Positions 7,749 to 15,862 of a stretch of DNA of 31,808 bases are shown here, one piece after another. The position numbers were made by a program, and so were the translations under genes. Source of the DNA: a virus; the IMG/VR virus record IMGVR_UViG_3300025113_000011, positions 1-31,808 of that record. The stretch is one strand, 5' to 3'. The notes under the pieces are model-generated. The model worked only from the letters and a program-made list of their open reading frames with translations, made no database searches and was not told the DNA's origin. Numbering within the stretch: the stretch's first letter is position 1; every line of letters starts with the position of its first letter.

Positions 7749-7927
7749 CGACCATAACGAACGTATCAGGACGGTCACTTAGTCTCCCGACGGTCGGCGT
7801 GGTTGCCGGCGTCGGCGAGTCGGTCGAGGTGCCGGACGACATCGCCGACGGATTGCTCGAACAATCCGATGTATGGGCGGCAGCGAAACCACCAGCCAAA
7901 CCGGCTGCGACGAAAGGTAAAAGCTAA
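7745..7927 (+). CDS. Small protein before major tail protein
   Basis: A 60-residue protein with short beta strands (TTITNVSGRSLSLPTVG, ESVEVPDD) followed by an Ala/Lys/Pro tail much like that of the 6248 protein. This kind of short acidic-then-basic protein is commonly found next to tail tube genes. No function is assigned. It overlaps its upstream neighbour by four bases and the downstream gene by one. Confidence 0.6.
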   Translation: MTTITNVSGRSLSLPTVGVVAGVGESVEVPDDIADGLLEQSDVWAAAKPPAKPAATKGKS

Positions 7928-8835
7928 TGGCAACCGGAATGGATAGCCAATTTGGGATCAAAACAGAATCGGTTTACGGGACGGCTGTAGTGGTCGACAC
8001 GTTCATACCGATCCTCGGTGAGTCGATGGCCCGAGAGGAGGAGTTCACCGTCTCGGAAGGGATCATCGCCGGTAACAGGTTGGTCACGTCGGATCAGTGG
8101 AACAGCGGCAACCTCACGATCTCGGGGTCGATCGAGTCCGAGTTATACACCGAGAACATGCGGACACTGCTCGAACATATGTTGGGCACCGTGACCGGTA
8201 CGGGTCCATGGACTTTCACGCCGGGTACGTTGCAAGGTAAGTCGTTCACGATGCAGGTCGGTAAACCGTCGTTATCGGCCGTGCATCCGTTCACGTATGC
8301 GGGATGCAAAATCACCGGTTGGGAAATAGCTCTCTCAGCGGGTGAGATCGCGACGTTCGGGCTGGACGTAGTGGCTCAGTCAGAGACGACCGCTACGGGG
8401 TTAGCTACCGCGTCGTATCCGACGATCCTGCCGTACAAGTTCACGCATGGCACCGTCAACTACAACAACGCGGCGCTCGACGTGAAACAGATCACCATTT
8501 CGGGTGATTCGATGCTCAACACGGACCGACGCTACATCGGCACGCAGACTATCGCTGAGCCGATCGAGGAGGACCGTCGAGAGTTCACCGGGTCGATGAC
8601 CGTCGATTTCGCGTCGCTGGCTATCTATAACGATTTCGTGGCGCACACCGAACGTGAGATCGAACTGGTGCTCAACGCTGGCGGCGGTAACACGGTAACG
8701 ATCACGATGAACTGTCGGATCGACGGGTCGACACCGGCGTTGTCGGGTCGTGGCCTAGTCGAGCAGGACGTACCGTTTACGGTGATAAAAGAAACAGCGG
8801 GCACCGGGATCACGATCGTGGTCACCGAGACATAA
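7927..8835 (+). CDS. Major tail protein (tail tube)
   Basis: A 302-residue beta-rich protein at the tail tube position. It opens MATGMDSQFGIKTESVYGT, typical for the actinophage tube family, with later segments GNLTISGSIESELYTENM, LLEHMLGTVTGTGPWTFTPG, and FTYAGCKITGWEIALSAGEIATFGLDV. The carboxyl half (EFTGSMTVDF, FTVIKETAG) matches the same family. It polymerises around the tape measure to form the tail shaft. Abundant structural genes of this kind usually lie just upstream of the chaperone frameshift pair, as here except for one intervening gene. Confidence 0.88.
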   Translation: MATGMDSQFGIKTESVYGTAVVVDTFIPILGESMAREEEFTVSEGIIAGNRLVTSDQWNSGNLTISGSIESELYTENMRTLLEHMLGTVTGTGPWTFTPGTLQGKSFTMQVGKPSLSAVHPFTYAGCKITGWEIALSAGEIATFGLDVVAQSETTATGLATASYPTILPYKFTHGTVNYNNAALDVKQITISGDSMLNTDRRYIGTQTIAEPIEEDRREFTGSMTVDFASLAIYNDFVAHTEREIELVLNAGGGNTVTITMNCRIDGSTPALSGRGLVEQDVPFTVIKETAGTGITIVVTET

Positions 8836-9309
8836 ATGGCGGCGCGTCGGCGGGACACTAGTTCAGCGGTCGCGGTTGAGGGCCTCGACGACTTTCGCCG
8901 TGACCTCAAACGGTTCCAAGATGGCATCGACGGCGGCACGGAATTAGGCAGACTCAACCGGCGACTAGCGGAGTTCATTGTCGGCAAAGCCGAGGATATC
9001 GGTACCAGGCTCGGCGGTGTCCACGGTCACGTTGTCCGCAACAATTCGTTACGGGCGCTCGGCGCGCAACGCAACTCCGAAATTGCCCTCGGCGGGGCGG
9101 CGGAAAAACACGGCCCGGTGTTTGGCGCCGAGTTCGGTTCGCACTACTACGGCCAGTTCCCGGCGTGGCGCGGCAACCAACACGAAGGCGGCGACGTCGG
9201 TTACATGTTGTATCCGGCGTTGAGAGACAACATCGACGAGGGCATGGACCGTTATTGGAACGACATCGAGGACCTAGCTCGGCGGGCGTTCCCGAAAAAA
9301 ATCAATTAA
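8836..9309 (+). CDS. HK97 gp10-like neck / tail completion protein
   Basis: A 157-residue protein. The core at residues 75-115, where Ala-Leu-Gly-Gly-Ala leads to Phe-Gly-Ala-Glu-Phe-Gly-Ser and then Gln-Phe-Pro-Ala-Trp-Arg-Gly-Asn, is characteristic of the gp10-like family of actinobacterial phages. The start helix contains FRRDLKRFQDG. These proteins usually sit before the tail tube gene; here the gene comes directly after it, with the ATG abutting the tube stop. Whether it works at the neck or in the tail is not shown by the sequence. Confidence 0.7.
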   Translation: MAARRRDTSSAVAVEGLDDFRRDLKRFQDGIDGGTELGRLNRRLAEFIVGKAEDIGTRLGGVHGHVVRNNSLRALGAQRNSEIALGGAAEKHGPVFGAEFGSHYYGQFPAWRGNQHEGGDVGYMLYPALRDNIDEGMDRYWNDIEDLARRAFPKKIN

Positions 9310-9324
9310 CCGAGGGAGACAGTA

Positions 9325-9672
9325 ATGGCTAAAGCACCTAAACCGAGACGGGACACAACCGACGTGTTTCGGTTCGAGATAAACGGCCAGGCGTACCGGT
9401 TCGATCCCATGAAATTGTCGTCGAACGACGAACGGGACCTACTCCGGGAGGTTGGCTGGTCGATCCCCGAAGCGCTGTCGAAACTCGACAACGACTCGGC
9501 GTCGGTGCTGGCGGTGCAAGCGATGCTATTCCTCGCTAGGAGGTCGTGCGGTGAACCGGTCCAGTTCGATGATTGCACGGTCACGTTTGAGGACTTCACG
9601 ACACTGAACGTAATCGTCGACGACGAATCGTCGGGGGTTGACGATACCCCAAAAGCGCTAGACACCGCTTAG
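9325..9672 (+). CDS. Tail assembly chaperone, short form (G-like)
   Basis: A 115-residue acidic protein between the tube region and the tape measure. This position and the frameshift near its end identify it as the lambda gpG-like chaperone that helps the tape measure fold and recruits tail tube subunits. Segments are FRFEINGQAYRFDPMKLSS, ERDLLREVG and SVLAVQAMLFLARRSCGEPV. GAGGGAGACAG precedes the ATG. A fraction of ribosomes should slip at 9648-9654 to make the longer product. Confidence 0.85.
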   Translation: MAKAPKPRRDTTDVFRFEINGQAYRFDPMKLSSNDERDLLREVGWSIPEALSKLDNDSASVLAVQAMLFLARRSCGEPVQFDDCTVTFEDFTTLNVIVDDESSGVDDTPKALDTA

Positions 9673-9791
9673 TCGATGTTGCGCCGACATTCGCGGCGGA
9701 GTTCGGGCTAATGCCGTGGGATTTGGACCGGTTGACTTTCGAGGAGGTCGACGTGTTCGTGCGTTGGCTCCAAGCGAAGGCCGACGCGTAA
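9325..9791 (+). CDS. Tail assembly chaperone, frameshifted long form (GT-like)
   Basis: A -1 slip on CCCAAAA (9648-9654) joins the first 110 residues of the short form to 45 residues read from 9654 to the TAA at 9789-9791, giving about 155 residues. The added part contains Phe-Ala-Ala-Glu-Phe-Gly-Leu-Met-Pro-Trp-Asp-Leu-Asp, which is the conserved carboxyl module of actinophage GT proteins, and it has no convincing start codon of its own. The zero-frame codons are ACC CCA AAA, the correct phasing for tandem -1 slippage. In phages the two forms occur in a fixed ratio and both are needed for tail assembly. Confidence 0.85.
9648..9654 (+). promoter_or_regulatory. -1 programmed frameshift heptamer CCCAAAA
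   Basis: The heptamer has X XXY YYZ form (C CCA AAA in the zero frame) and lies 15 bases before the zero-frame stop codon at 9670-9672. AGCG at 9654-9657 can pair with CGCT a few bases downstream to make a small hairpin that may stimulate slipping; that structure is weak evidence. Confidence 0.85.
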
Positions 9792-9821
9792 CGCCGCGAG
9801 AAGAATCGGAGGAGGTGAAAT

Positions 9822-12221
9822 ATGGCTAGAGAACGCGAACTACGGGTAGCTATCACTGGTGACGCGTCGTCGCTTAACAGGTCGCTTGACTCGGCCGGCG
9901 GGAAGATGGGCAAGCTCGGCGGCAAAGCGAAACTCGCCGGGGCTGCGGCCGCTGCGGGTGTTGTCGCTGCGGGCGTCGCGGTCGCGGCGTCGATCAATAA
10001 AGCGATGGGGTTCGAGAATCAAATGCGTGAGGTGTTCACGCTCCTGCCCGGTATCTCCAAAAAAGCGATGGACGGAATGTCCAAAGACGTCCTCGGGTTC
10101 TCTACCGAGTTCGGGGTCCTACCCGAGAAAGTCGTGCCGGCGTTGTATCAGTCTTTGTCGGCGGGTGTCCCTCAAAACAATGTGTTCGAGTTCTTGGAAA
10201 CGGCGCAGATGGCCGCGCGGGCCGGTGTAACGGATCTCACGACGTCGGTCGACGGGATCTCATCGGTGATGAACGCGTACGGCTCCGATGTCCTCTCCGC
10301 GACCGAGGCATCGGATCAAATGTTTACGGCGGTCCGGCTCGGTAAGACAACGTTCGAGGAGATGTCTACGTCGTTGTCGAACGTGACACCGGTCGCTGCG
10401 GGTATCGGAATCAGTTTCGGTGAGGTCGCTGGGTCGTTAGCGACGCTCACCGCGCAGGGCATCAAAACACCGCAAGCTACGACGCAACTGCGGGCGATGT
10501 TCGTCGAACTGGGCAAGTCGGGGTCTATCGCCGCCAAGAACTTTGAGGAAATGAACGACGGGATCTCGTTCGAGAAGTTCGTCAAAGGCGGCGGCACCGT
10601 CGAGCAAGCGCTCGGCAAGCTCGCCGCGAAGGCGAAGGACTCGGGGACCGGGCTCCAAAACATGTTCGGGTCGGTCGAGGCCGGCACCGCGGCGTTAGCG
10701 TTAGCGAAAGACACGGACAAGTTCCGGGAGAATGTCGGCGAGATGGGCAAGTCGGCGGGCGCTACGAAAACGGCGTTCGAGACGATGTCTGGCGGTTTGC
10801 AACCGGTGATGGACAAGATCAAAGCGTTCGCGGATGTGGCAATGATAAAGGTCGGGCAGGTCGTGATACCGATCCTTATGCAGGCCGTGGAGTGGGTCGA
10901 GAAGAACTGGCCGGCGATCTCGGCGGTGTTCGAGCGGTCGATGGCGGCGATCTCGGCGGCGGTCGAGCCGCTCATCGTTTGGTTCGAGAAGAACTGGCCG
11001 ATGATCTCGGAAATAGCGTCGAAAGCGTTCGCGGTGATCGCAGCGATGGTCCGCAAGTATTGGCCCCAGATCCAGGCGACGATCATGGACGCGGTCGAGG
11101 CGATCGGGGCCGTGATAGCTGCGAACGTGAAAGTGATCCAAACCGTTTGGGATCTGTTCGGCAAAAACATTATGTCGTTCGTGCAACGGGTATGGCCGCG
11201 TATCCAACAGATCATCCAGGGCGCAATGGACATAATCCAGGGTGTGATCCGAACCGTGACCGCGCTGATTAAAGGCGACTGGGGCGCGGCGTGGGACGGG
11301 ATCAAACAAGTATTTCGTGGGGTTTGGTCGACGATTCAAGGTTTGGTCGGCGCCGCGATGGAGTTCGTCCGAACCGCGATCGCGAACGTGTTAGTGGTCA
11401 TAGGAAAATTGTGGGGTGTCGCATGGCGTGCGATCAAGGCGGTCGTCACCGGGATCTGGAACACGATCAAGTCGACGATCTCGACGGTCATAAACACGAT
11501 CCAATCTGTGATCTCGACGGCTCTCAATGTGATTAAGTCGACATGGAACGCGGCGTGGTCGACGGTTAAGACGGTCGCGTCGACGGTGTGGAACACGATC
11601 AAGTCGACGATCTCGACGGTGTGGAACACGATCAAGTCGACGATCTCGACCGGCGTCAACAACGCTAAGACAACCGCGATCAACGGATTCCAGGCGATCG
11701 TCAATTTCGTGCAGGGATTACCGGGCAAGCTCCTCGGGTTCGCGACTCAACTGTTGAACGCTGGTGCGAAGCTCGGCGGGAAGATCATCACCGGGATCAT
11801 CGACGGGTTGAGCGGGTTCGCGTCGGGTGCCGCGGGGTTCGCTGGCGACGCCGTAGCCGCGATCGCGGGCATAGGTAAGGACGCTCTAAACGGAATTATT
11901 GGCGCAATAAACGACCTATTCCCCGACGAGATCGGCAGGATCGAAGTTAAAGGGTTCACGGTGTTCCCAGGGATCGACCTGCCAGATAATCCGATCCCCT
12001 CATTACATTCCGGCGGCCGGTTCCAGGCGCCGGTCCCAGGCGGCGAGGGTCTAGCGATCTTGCGCGACGGCGAACGAGTCAGCTCAAGGGGATCGCTCGC
12101 GTCCCGCGGCGGGTCGGGGCAAACGATCCAGATCCTCATCGACGGTCGAGTCCTGACCGAGGCGATAGTGCGGGACACGAACCGTAACGGCCCGGCACAA
12201 ATACGGGTAGCGGCACGATGA
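9822..12221 (+). CDS. Tape measure protein
   Basis: A 799-residue protein that sets tail length and probably travels into the cell envelope. The start has an Ala/Val-rich hydrophobic stretch (about residues 38-58). A typical body follows: FENQMREVFTLLPG, LSAGVPQNN, GSDVLSATEASDQMFTAVRLGKTTFEEM and ATLTAQGIKTPQATTQLRAM. Next comes a Trp-periodic helical part (repeated EKNWP and similar) and a repeat block with three copies of WNTIKSTIST at residues 546, 590 and 601. At roughly 1.5 angstrom per residue, the known scaling for siphoviruses, the tail would be near 120 nm. GGAGGAGGTGA at 9808-9817 is a near-ideal ribosome site. Confidence 0.94.
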   Translation: MARERELRVAITGDASSLNRSLDSAGGKMGKLGGKAKLAGAAAAAGVVAAGVAVAASINKAMGFENQMREVFTLLPGISKKAMDGMSKDVLGFSTEFGVLPEKVVPALYQSLSAGVPQNNVFEFLETAQMAARAGVTDLTTSVDGISSVMNAYGSDVLSATEASDQMFTAVRLGKTTFEEMSTSLSNVTPVAAGIGISFGEVAGSLATLTAQGIKTPQATTQLRAMFVELGKSGSIAAKNFEEMNDGISFEKFVKGGGTVEQALGKLAAKAKDSGTGLQNMFGSVEAGTAALALAKDTDKFRENVGEMGKSAGATKTAFETMSGGLQPVMDKIKAFADVAMIKVGQVVIPILMQAVEWVEKNWPAISAVFERSMAAISAAVEPLIVWFEKNWPMISEIASKAFAVIAAMVRKYWPQIQATIMDAVEAIGAVIAANVKVIQTVWDLFGKNIMSFVQRVWPRIQQIIQGAMDIIQGVIRTVTALIKGDWGAAWDGIKQVFRGVWSTIQGLVGAAMEFVRTAIANVLVVIGKLWGVAWRAIKAVVTGIWNTIKSTISTVINTIQSVISTALNVIKSTWNAAWSTVKTVASTVWNTIKSTISTVWNTIKSTISTGVNNAKTTAINGFQAIVNFVQGLPGKLLGFATQLLNAGAKLGGKIITGIIDGLSGFASGAAGFAGDAVAAIAGIGKDALNGIIGAINDLFPDEIGRIEVKGFTVFPGIDLPDNPIPSLHSGGRFQAPVPGGEGLAILRDGERVSSRGSLASRGGSGQTIQILIDGRVLTEAIVRDTNRNGPAQIRVAAR
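11457..11654 (+). repeat. 33-base repeats inside the tape measure gene
   Basis: A 33-base unit starting TGGAACACGATCAAGTCGAC occurs at 11457, 11589 and 11622, with diverged copies between. The first two are 132 bases apart, exactly four units. It encodes an 11-residue helical repeat with Trp and Ile-Lys-Ser-Thr-Ile-Ser-Thr. The last two copies are almost identical, suggesting recent duplication. Confidence 0.85.
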
Positions 12222-13447
12222 GCGTCCCAGAGGTAACGGTCCGCGCAGCGTTCGGGTCTAACGCTATGGCGACGTCACCAACGTGGACAGATATTTCCGC
12301 ATGGGTACTAGAGGTGTCGACGTCGGCGGGCCGATCCAAAAACACTGACACGTTCGGTGCGGGAACGGCGTCGATCACACTCGACAACTCCGATCGACGA
12401 TTCGACCCGACACACCTAACCGGACCATACGTCTCGGGCGGTATTTCTCAACTGATCCCTAACGTTCGGATCGAGGTCACGGCGTTATGGTCGGCCGTTA
12501 CGTATCACCTCGCTACGGTGTGGGCGGATTCTTGGACGGTGCAACACGACACCGAAATGTCGACGTGTACCGTCGAAGCCACCGACGGCGTTAAGTTCCT
12601 CGGGCGGGTAGTGATCCCGGAACAGGGCGCCGATCACGCCGGCGACATTAGCGGCGCTCGGATAAACCGGGTCCTCGACCTCGCCGACTGGCCCGCGGGA
12701 TTACGGTCGGTCGACGACGGGATAACTGATCTTCCGTCGACGGTGTTCGGCGAGTCAGCTAAAGATCACTGCGACAAAGTCGCGTACGCCGAGCGAGGCG
12801 CGTTCTTTTTCGGGCCGAACGGTCACGCCCGGTTCGTTGGGCGCCACGATCAGTTCACCGACACGAACCGGCTCACACCGACCGAAACGTTCTCCGACCT
12901 CCCGGCGCACACTGGGCCGCGATGGTCGACGGTCGCTCCGATGCGGATAGACGACACCGAGCTCGTTAATTCGGTGACTGTGTCGAGGTCCGGCGGTGTT
13001 CCACAAACGCAAGAAACGGCGGCGTCGGTCACGAAGTACGGGTGGTTAACCGGTGGCGCTGTTTCGGATTGTCTAGTTCGTGACGACAACGCCGCCAAAA
13101 ACGTTGCCCGGTTCTACCTCGCGTTGAACGACGAACCGTTTGTGTCAGTGAACGAAATGGCGGTGGACATAATCGACGACACTTCGGACGAATACGAACA
13201 GGCGCTGAAACGTCAGCTGCGCGAGCGGGTAAGGGTCGATGTGTTACCGCCCGGCGGCGGTGTTCGGATCTCGCAGGACTCGTTTATCGAGGGGATACGT
13301 CACTCGATTCAGGCGGGGTCGTGGACTACGTCGTGGACGCTTTCCTCGGTCGCCCGCTACGACCAGTTCGGCGGGGCGACGTCGTGGCTGCTGGTCGGTA
13401 ACACGCTCAATCAATCGAAGGTCGGAACAGGAAAGGTCGCACCGTGA
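12218..13447 (+). CDS. Minor tail protein (tail-tip / baseplate hub type)
   Basis: A 409-residue protein directly after the tape measure, overlapping it by four bases. The amino part has TWTDISAWVLEVSTSAGRSKNTDTFGAGTASITLDNSDRRFDP, broken here by residues such as FGAGTASITLDN, which is typical of actinophage minor tail proteins that begin the tip. The middle is hub-like (VKFLGRV, NRVLDLADWP, FFFGPNGHARFVGRHDQF) and the last third has alternating strands. It probably joins the tube end to the receptor-binding parts. The exact component (distal tail versus tail-associated lysin) is not resolved and no peptidase motif was seen. Confidence 0.75.
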   Translation: MSVPEVTVRAAFGSNAMATSPTWTDISAWVLEVSTSAGRSKNTDTFGAGTASITLDNSDRRFDPTHLTGPYVSGGISQLIPNVRIEVTALWSAVTYHLATVWADSWTVQHDTEMSTCTVEATDGVKFLGRVVIPEQGADHAGDISGARINRVLDLADWPAGLRSVDDGITDLPSTVFGESAKDHCDKVAYAERGAFFFGPNGHARFVGRHDQFTDTNRLTPTETFSDLPAHTGPRWSTVAPMRIDDTELVNSVTVSRSGGVPQTQETAASVTKYGWLTGGAVSDCLVRDDNAAKNVARFYLALNDEPFVSVNEMAVDIIDDTSDEYEQALKRQLRERVRVDVLPPGGGVRISQDSFIEGIRHSIQAGSWTTSWTLSSVARYDQFGGATSWLLVGNTLNQSKVGTGKVAP

Positions 13448-13989
13448 CTCTCCCTTTATTGCCCGCGGTTCTCAACACCGGCGACTACATCGACAACGAC
13501 TACGTCGATCGGAACCGGGCGTATCACGATTACTACGGTGCGACACGACCGTCGTGCATGGTGCGGTCGACGATGAAAAACCTTGACAATTCGTTACGCA
13601 ACCTTCCGAACGCGACGACCACGTTCATGACTACCGACGATTCCGCAGAGTACACGGTCGACGAGATCGGATATACAACGTTTTGGACTGTCGGCAACGT
13701 TGACCGTATCACGATTCCGGTTACGGGCCGATGGGTCGTTTGGTTGGAGTTCGTGATCGTTGGAGCTACGTCCGGTGGCGCTCGTGCCGGGTTCCAGCAG
13801 GACGGCGGCGCCGATACGTGGATCACGTCAACCACCAATTTTAGTGGCGCTAACACGTACCTAAACGGGAGCAGACAGGTTTCGGTCGCCGCTAACGCCA
13901 CGTTCGATTTCATTATCTGGCAGAACAGCGGCGCCGCGGAGGAGGTCGGGGCGTCGCGTTGGGGCGTGTGGTTCCTCGGAGAAGATTAG
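13444..13989 (+). CDS. Minor tail protein with C1q-like or jelly-roll domain
   Basis: A 181-residue protein. Residues 1-40 are polar and aromatic (GDYIDNDYVDRNRAYHDYYG), the kind of segment that precedes trimer domains in tip proteins. The rest (FWTVGNVDRITIPVTGRWVVWLEF, ARAGFQQDGG, NGSRQVSVAANATFDFIIWQNSG, WGVWFLGED) has the strand pattern of C1q/TNF-like jelly rolls found in phage receptor-binding proteins. GTG at 13444 overlaps the previous gene by four bases. Host-surface binding is inferred from this fold and position. Confidence 0.6.
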   Translation: MTLPLLPAVLNTGDYIDNDYVDRNRAYHDYYGATRPSCMVRSTMKNLDNSLRNLPNATTTFMTTDDSAEYTVDEIGYTTFWTVGNVDRITIPVTGRWVVWLEFVIVGATSGGARAGFQQDGGADTWITSTTNFSGANTYLNGSRQVSVAANATFDFIIWQNSGAAEEVGASRWGVWFLGED

Positions 13990-14013
13990 ACCAACAGAAA
14001 AGGCGGTTCGGAA

Positions 14014-14247
14014 ATGTTGCAAACGGTGACCGATTTGGTGCTTAATAGGCAATGGTCGATAGCGGTCGGGTTGGCCGCGACGGGGTTAGCGTTCGCGGTG
14101 AGCGAGTACGCCGACGCGGTCCCGGTCGAGTTGGCGCCGGTCCTAGCGGCGCTTATCACGTGGTTGCGGGTTTGGTCGAAGGCGTCAGTTGACGAGGCCG
14201 TCACCGCTGCGGGCGCTGCGAGTCTCGGTTATCACGACGGCGAATAG
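14014..14247 (+). CDS. Small membrane protein, holin candidate
   Basis: A 77-residue protein with two hydrophobic stretches, about residues 14-29 (WSIAVGLAATGLAFAV) and 36-53 (VPVELAPVLAALITWLRV), separated by an acidic turn. It sits two bases before the amidase gene, as holins often do. Size and topology fit a small holin or a tail-lysis linker, but holins share no motif, so other membrane roles remain possible. AAAAGGCGG precedes the ATG. Confidence 0.5.
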   Translation: MLQTVTDLVLNRQWSIAVGLAATGLAFAVSEYADAVPVELAPVLAALITWLRVWSKASVDEAVTAAGAASLGYHDGE

Positions 14248-14249
14248 CG

Positions 14250-15068
14250 GTGGCATACCTTGACGATAATCCGCCGAGGCGGTCGCAAGGCGGTCCACGC
14301 CGAGGCGTCGTTTCTGGTGGGGTCGTAGTCCACACTGCGGAGTCTGGGTTGCCAGATATCTCACCGCCCGATTCTCGAGCGGAGGGTGTCGCATCGTTTA
14401 TCCGGGGCAGAAGCGACCCTGGCTGTTATCACGTCCTGTTCGATTCCGACTCGACAATCGAAATGTGGGATTTCGTGCCGATGACGGCATATCACGACGG
14501 CACCGGAACTAATGATTTCTCGACCGGGATGTCGTTCGCTACGAACGCAGCGGCATGGGGCCAGTATCCGGCGTGGGACGAAAAAGCGTTACGTCGGGCC
14601 GCTGACTGGCTAGCGAAGCGGTTCATCCCGACGATGAAGGCACGCGGTGTCACGGTCCGGCTCGAGCGCACGTCGGTTAGCAAGTTCCGCAATGGTGACC
14701 CGGCGTTCGTCGCACACGGTGACCTCGACCCAGGACGGCGAACCGACCCAGGCGCAGGGTTCCCGTGGCAGAGACTGTTCGATTACACCAAACAAGTGGG
14801 CGGTGGCGGACCAAACGATGAGGAGGAGGAGGACATGTTCCTAGGGTTCTACAAACGCGAAGGCCAGCCAGCGATCTACTCGGTGTATTCCGGCGGGTAC
14901 AAGACGTGGATCAAGGACGAGGCGCAACTGAAGATAATGATGGCGCTCGCCAAAATGCAGAAAAAGCCGTACACGATCAAAGGTATCGGCTCGGATGCGA
15001 TGTTTCGGGCGTTGGGTCCGGTCATGGGTCCTAAGCCGAGAGGCACCAACGAATGGGGTCTGAAATAA
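14250..15068 (+). CDS. Endolysin, N-acetylmuramoyl-L-alanine amidase (Amidase_2)
   Basis: A 272-residue amidase that cleaves the bond between N-acetylmuramate and the stem peptide. Zinc ligands fit His28 (VVVHTAES), His156 (VAHGDLDPG) and Asp166 (RRTDPGAGFPW). His61 in the CYHVLFDSD strand is also typical of the fold. The catalytic domain ends near residue 180. A Gly/Asp/Glu linker (GGGGPNDEEEED) leads to a 78-residue tail with YSVYSGGYKTWIKDEAQLK, probably a wall-binding or anchoring part. GTG at 14250 comes two bases after the preceding stop. Confidence 0.88.
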   Translation: MAYLDDNPPRRSQGGPRRGVVSGGVVVHTAESGLPDISPPDSRAEGVASFIRGRSDPGCYHVLFDSDSTIEMWDFVPMTAYHDGTGTNDFSTGMSFATNAAAWGQYPAWDEKALRRAADWLAKRFIPTMKARGVTVRLERTSVSKFRNGDPAFVAHGDLDPGRRTDPGAGFPWQRLFDYTKQVGGGGPNDEEEEDMFLGFYKREGQPAIYSVYSGGYKTWIKDEAQLKIMMALAKMQKKPYTIKGIGSDAMFRALGPVMGPKPRGTNEWGLK

Positions 15069-15096
15069 GTGGGCGGGTCGACAATGAGTTGAAAGC

Positions 15097-15513
15097 ATGG
15101 CGTCGGGCTGCGCGAAGGTAACCGCGCCGCGGGCACAGGTTTGGATCGTGCTGTTAGCGGTCCGGTCCGTGTGCTACGCCATCGCCTACCGTGCAAACTC
15201 GGATCGGTTGACCGGTACCGAAGGGTTCGAGGTCGTCGAAGCGATCATGTCGCTGCGATGGTTCGTGACAGCGTTCTTTGTGATTGGTGTACTGGCAGTG
15301 TTCGCGTTTATTGACGGCCGGGAACGTTACGTACGGATCGTGGGGATCGCCGCTGTGACGTTCCAGTTGTTGTTCGGGTTAGCGATATTGGCTAGCGGTT
15401 CACTCAGTCCGGCCGGGGTATCAATGTTGGCGTTAGCCGGTCTGGACGTATTGATTCTCTCGGCACCGTTCCGTCCGCCGTTGTCGCAGTTGAAGATCAG
15501 AGACGATGGATAG
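15097..15513 (+). CDS. Multi-pass membrane protein, possible holin
   Basis: A 138-residue protein with about four hydrophobic helices: near residues 13-30, 52-70, 80-100 and 105-122. A soluble acidic loop (RLTGTEGFEVVEA) lies between the first two. It lies between the amidase and another membrane-anchored protein, so a role in lysis is likely by context. The family is not recognised. ATG at 15097 has only a weak ribosome site (GAAAG). Confidence 0.55.
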   Translation: MASGCAKVTAPRAQVWIVLLAVRSVCYAIAYRANSDRLTGTEGFEVVEAIMSLRWFVTAFFVIGVLAVFAFIDGRERYVRIVGIAAVTFQLLFGLAILASGSLSPAGVSMLALAGLDVLILSAPFRPPLSQLKIRDDG

Positions 15514-15862
15514 CGCCGGGCTGGCTGCGGTGCTAGTCGCCGCGGTGACCGTCGTCGGGACTGTCGGCGCAGCGTTCTTGTCGAAACGTGGCAGAGAGCT
15601 CGGCGCTCAGGCCGCCGCGGATGTCGCTGTGCTCGAAGGATACGACGAACTAACAGCGCACTTCAGAGAGACGGTCCGTGACTTGAACGCGAAAAACGCT
15701 GCGTTGCAAATGATGATCGAAGCGATGCACGAGGAGATCCGGGATTTGCGCGATGACCACGCGGCGTTGTGGCACTCGCTGCGTCAGGCGGGCATACCGA
15801 TACCGGACGGGGTAAGTCCACCGCGACGCCATTTTAGACCAAACCAGGAAGGCACACTATGA
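15506..15862 (+). CDS. Membrane-anchored coiled-coil protein (DUF2746-like)
   Basis: A 118-residue protein with one N-terminal membrane helix (residues 4-27) followed by a charged coiled coil (about 35-95: HFRETVRDLNAKNAALQMMIEAMHEEIRDLRDD). The layout resembles the DUF2746 proteins found near the lysins of actinobacterial phages, proposed as holin partners or spanin-like factors. The assignment is from memory of that layout. It overlaps the previous gene by eight bases and the fibre gene by four. Confidence 0.5.
   Translation: MDSAGLAAVLVAAVTVVGTVGAAFLSKRGRELGAQAAADVAVLEGYDELTAHFRETVRDLNAKNAALQMMIEAMHEEIRDLRDDHAALWHSLRQAGIPIPDGVSPPRRHFRPNQEGTL

Noticed and set aside
10316-11305. Long minus-strand ORF (329 codons) opposite the tape measure gene
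   Set aside because: Shadow of the tape measure gene, low-complexity Ile/Ala/Ser composition, no ribosome site or family match.
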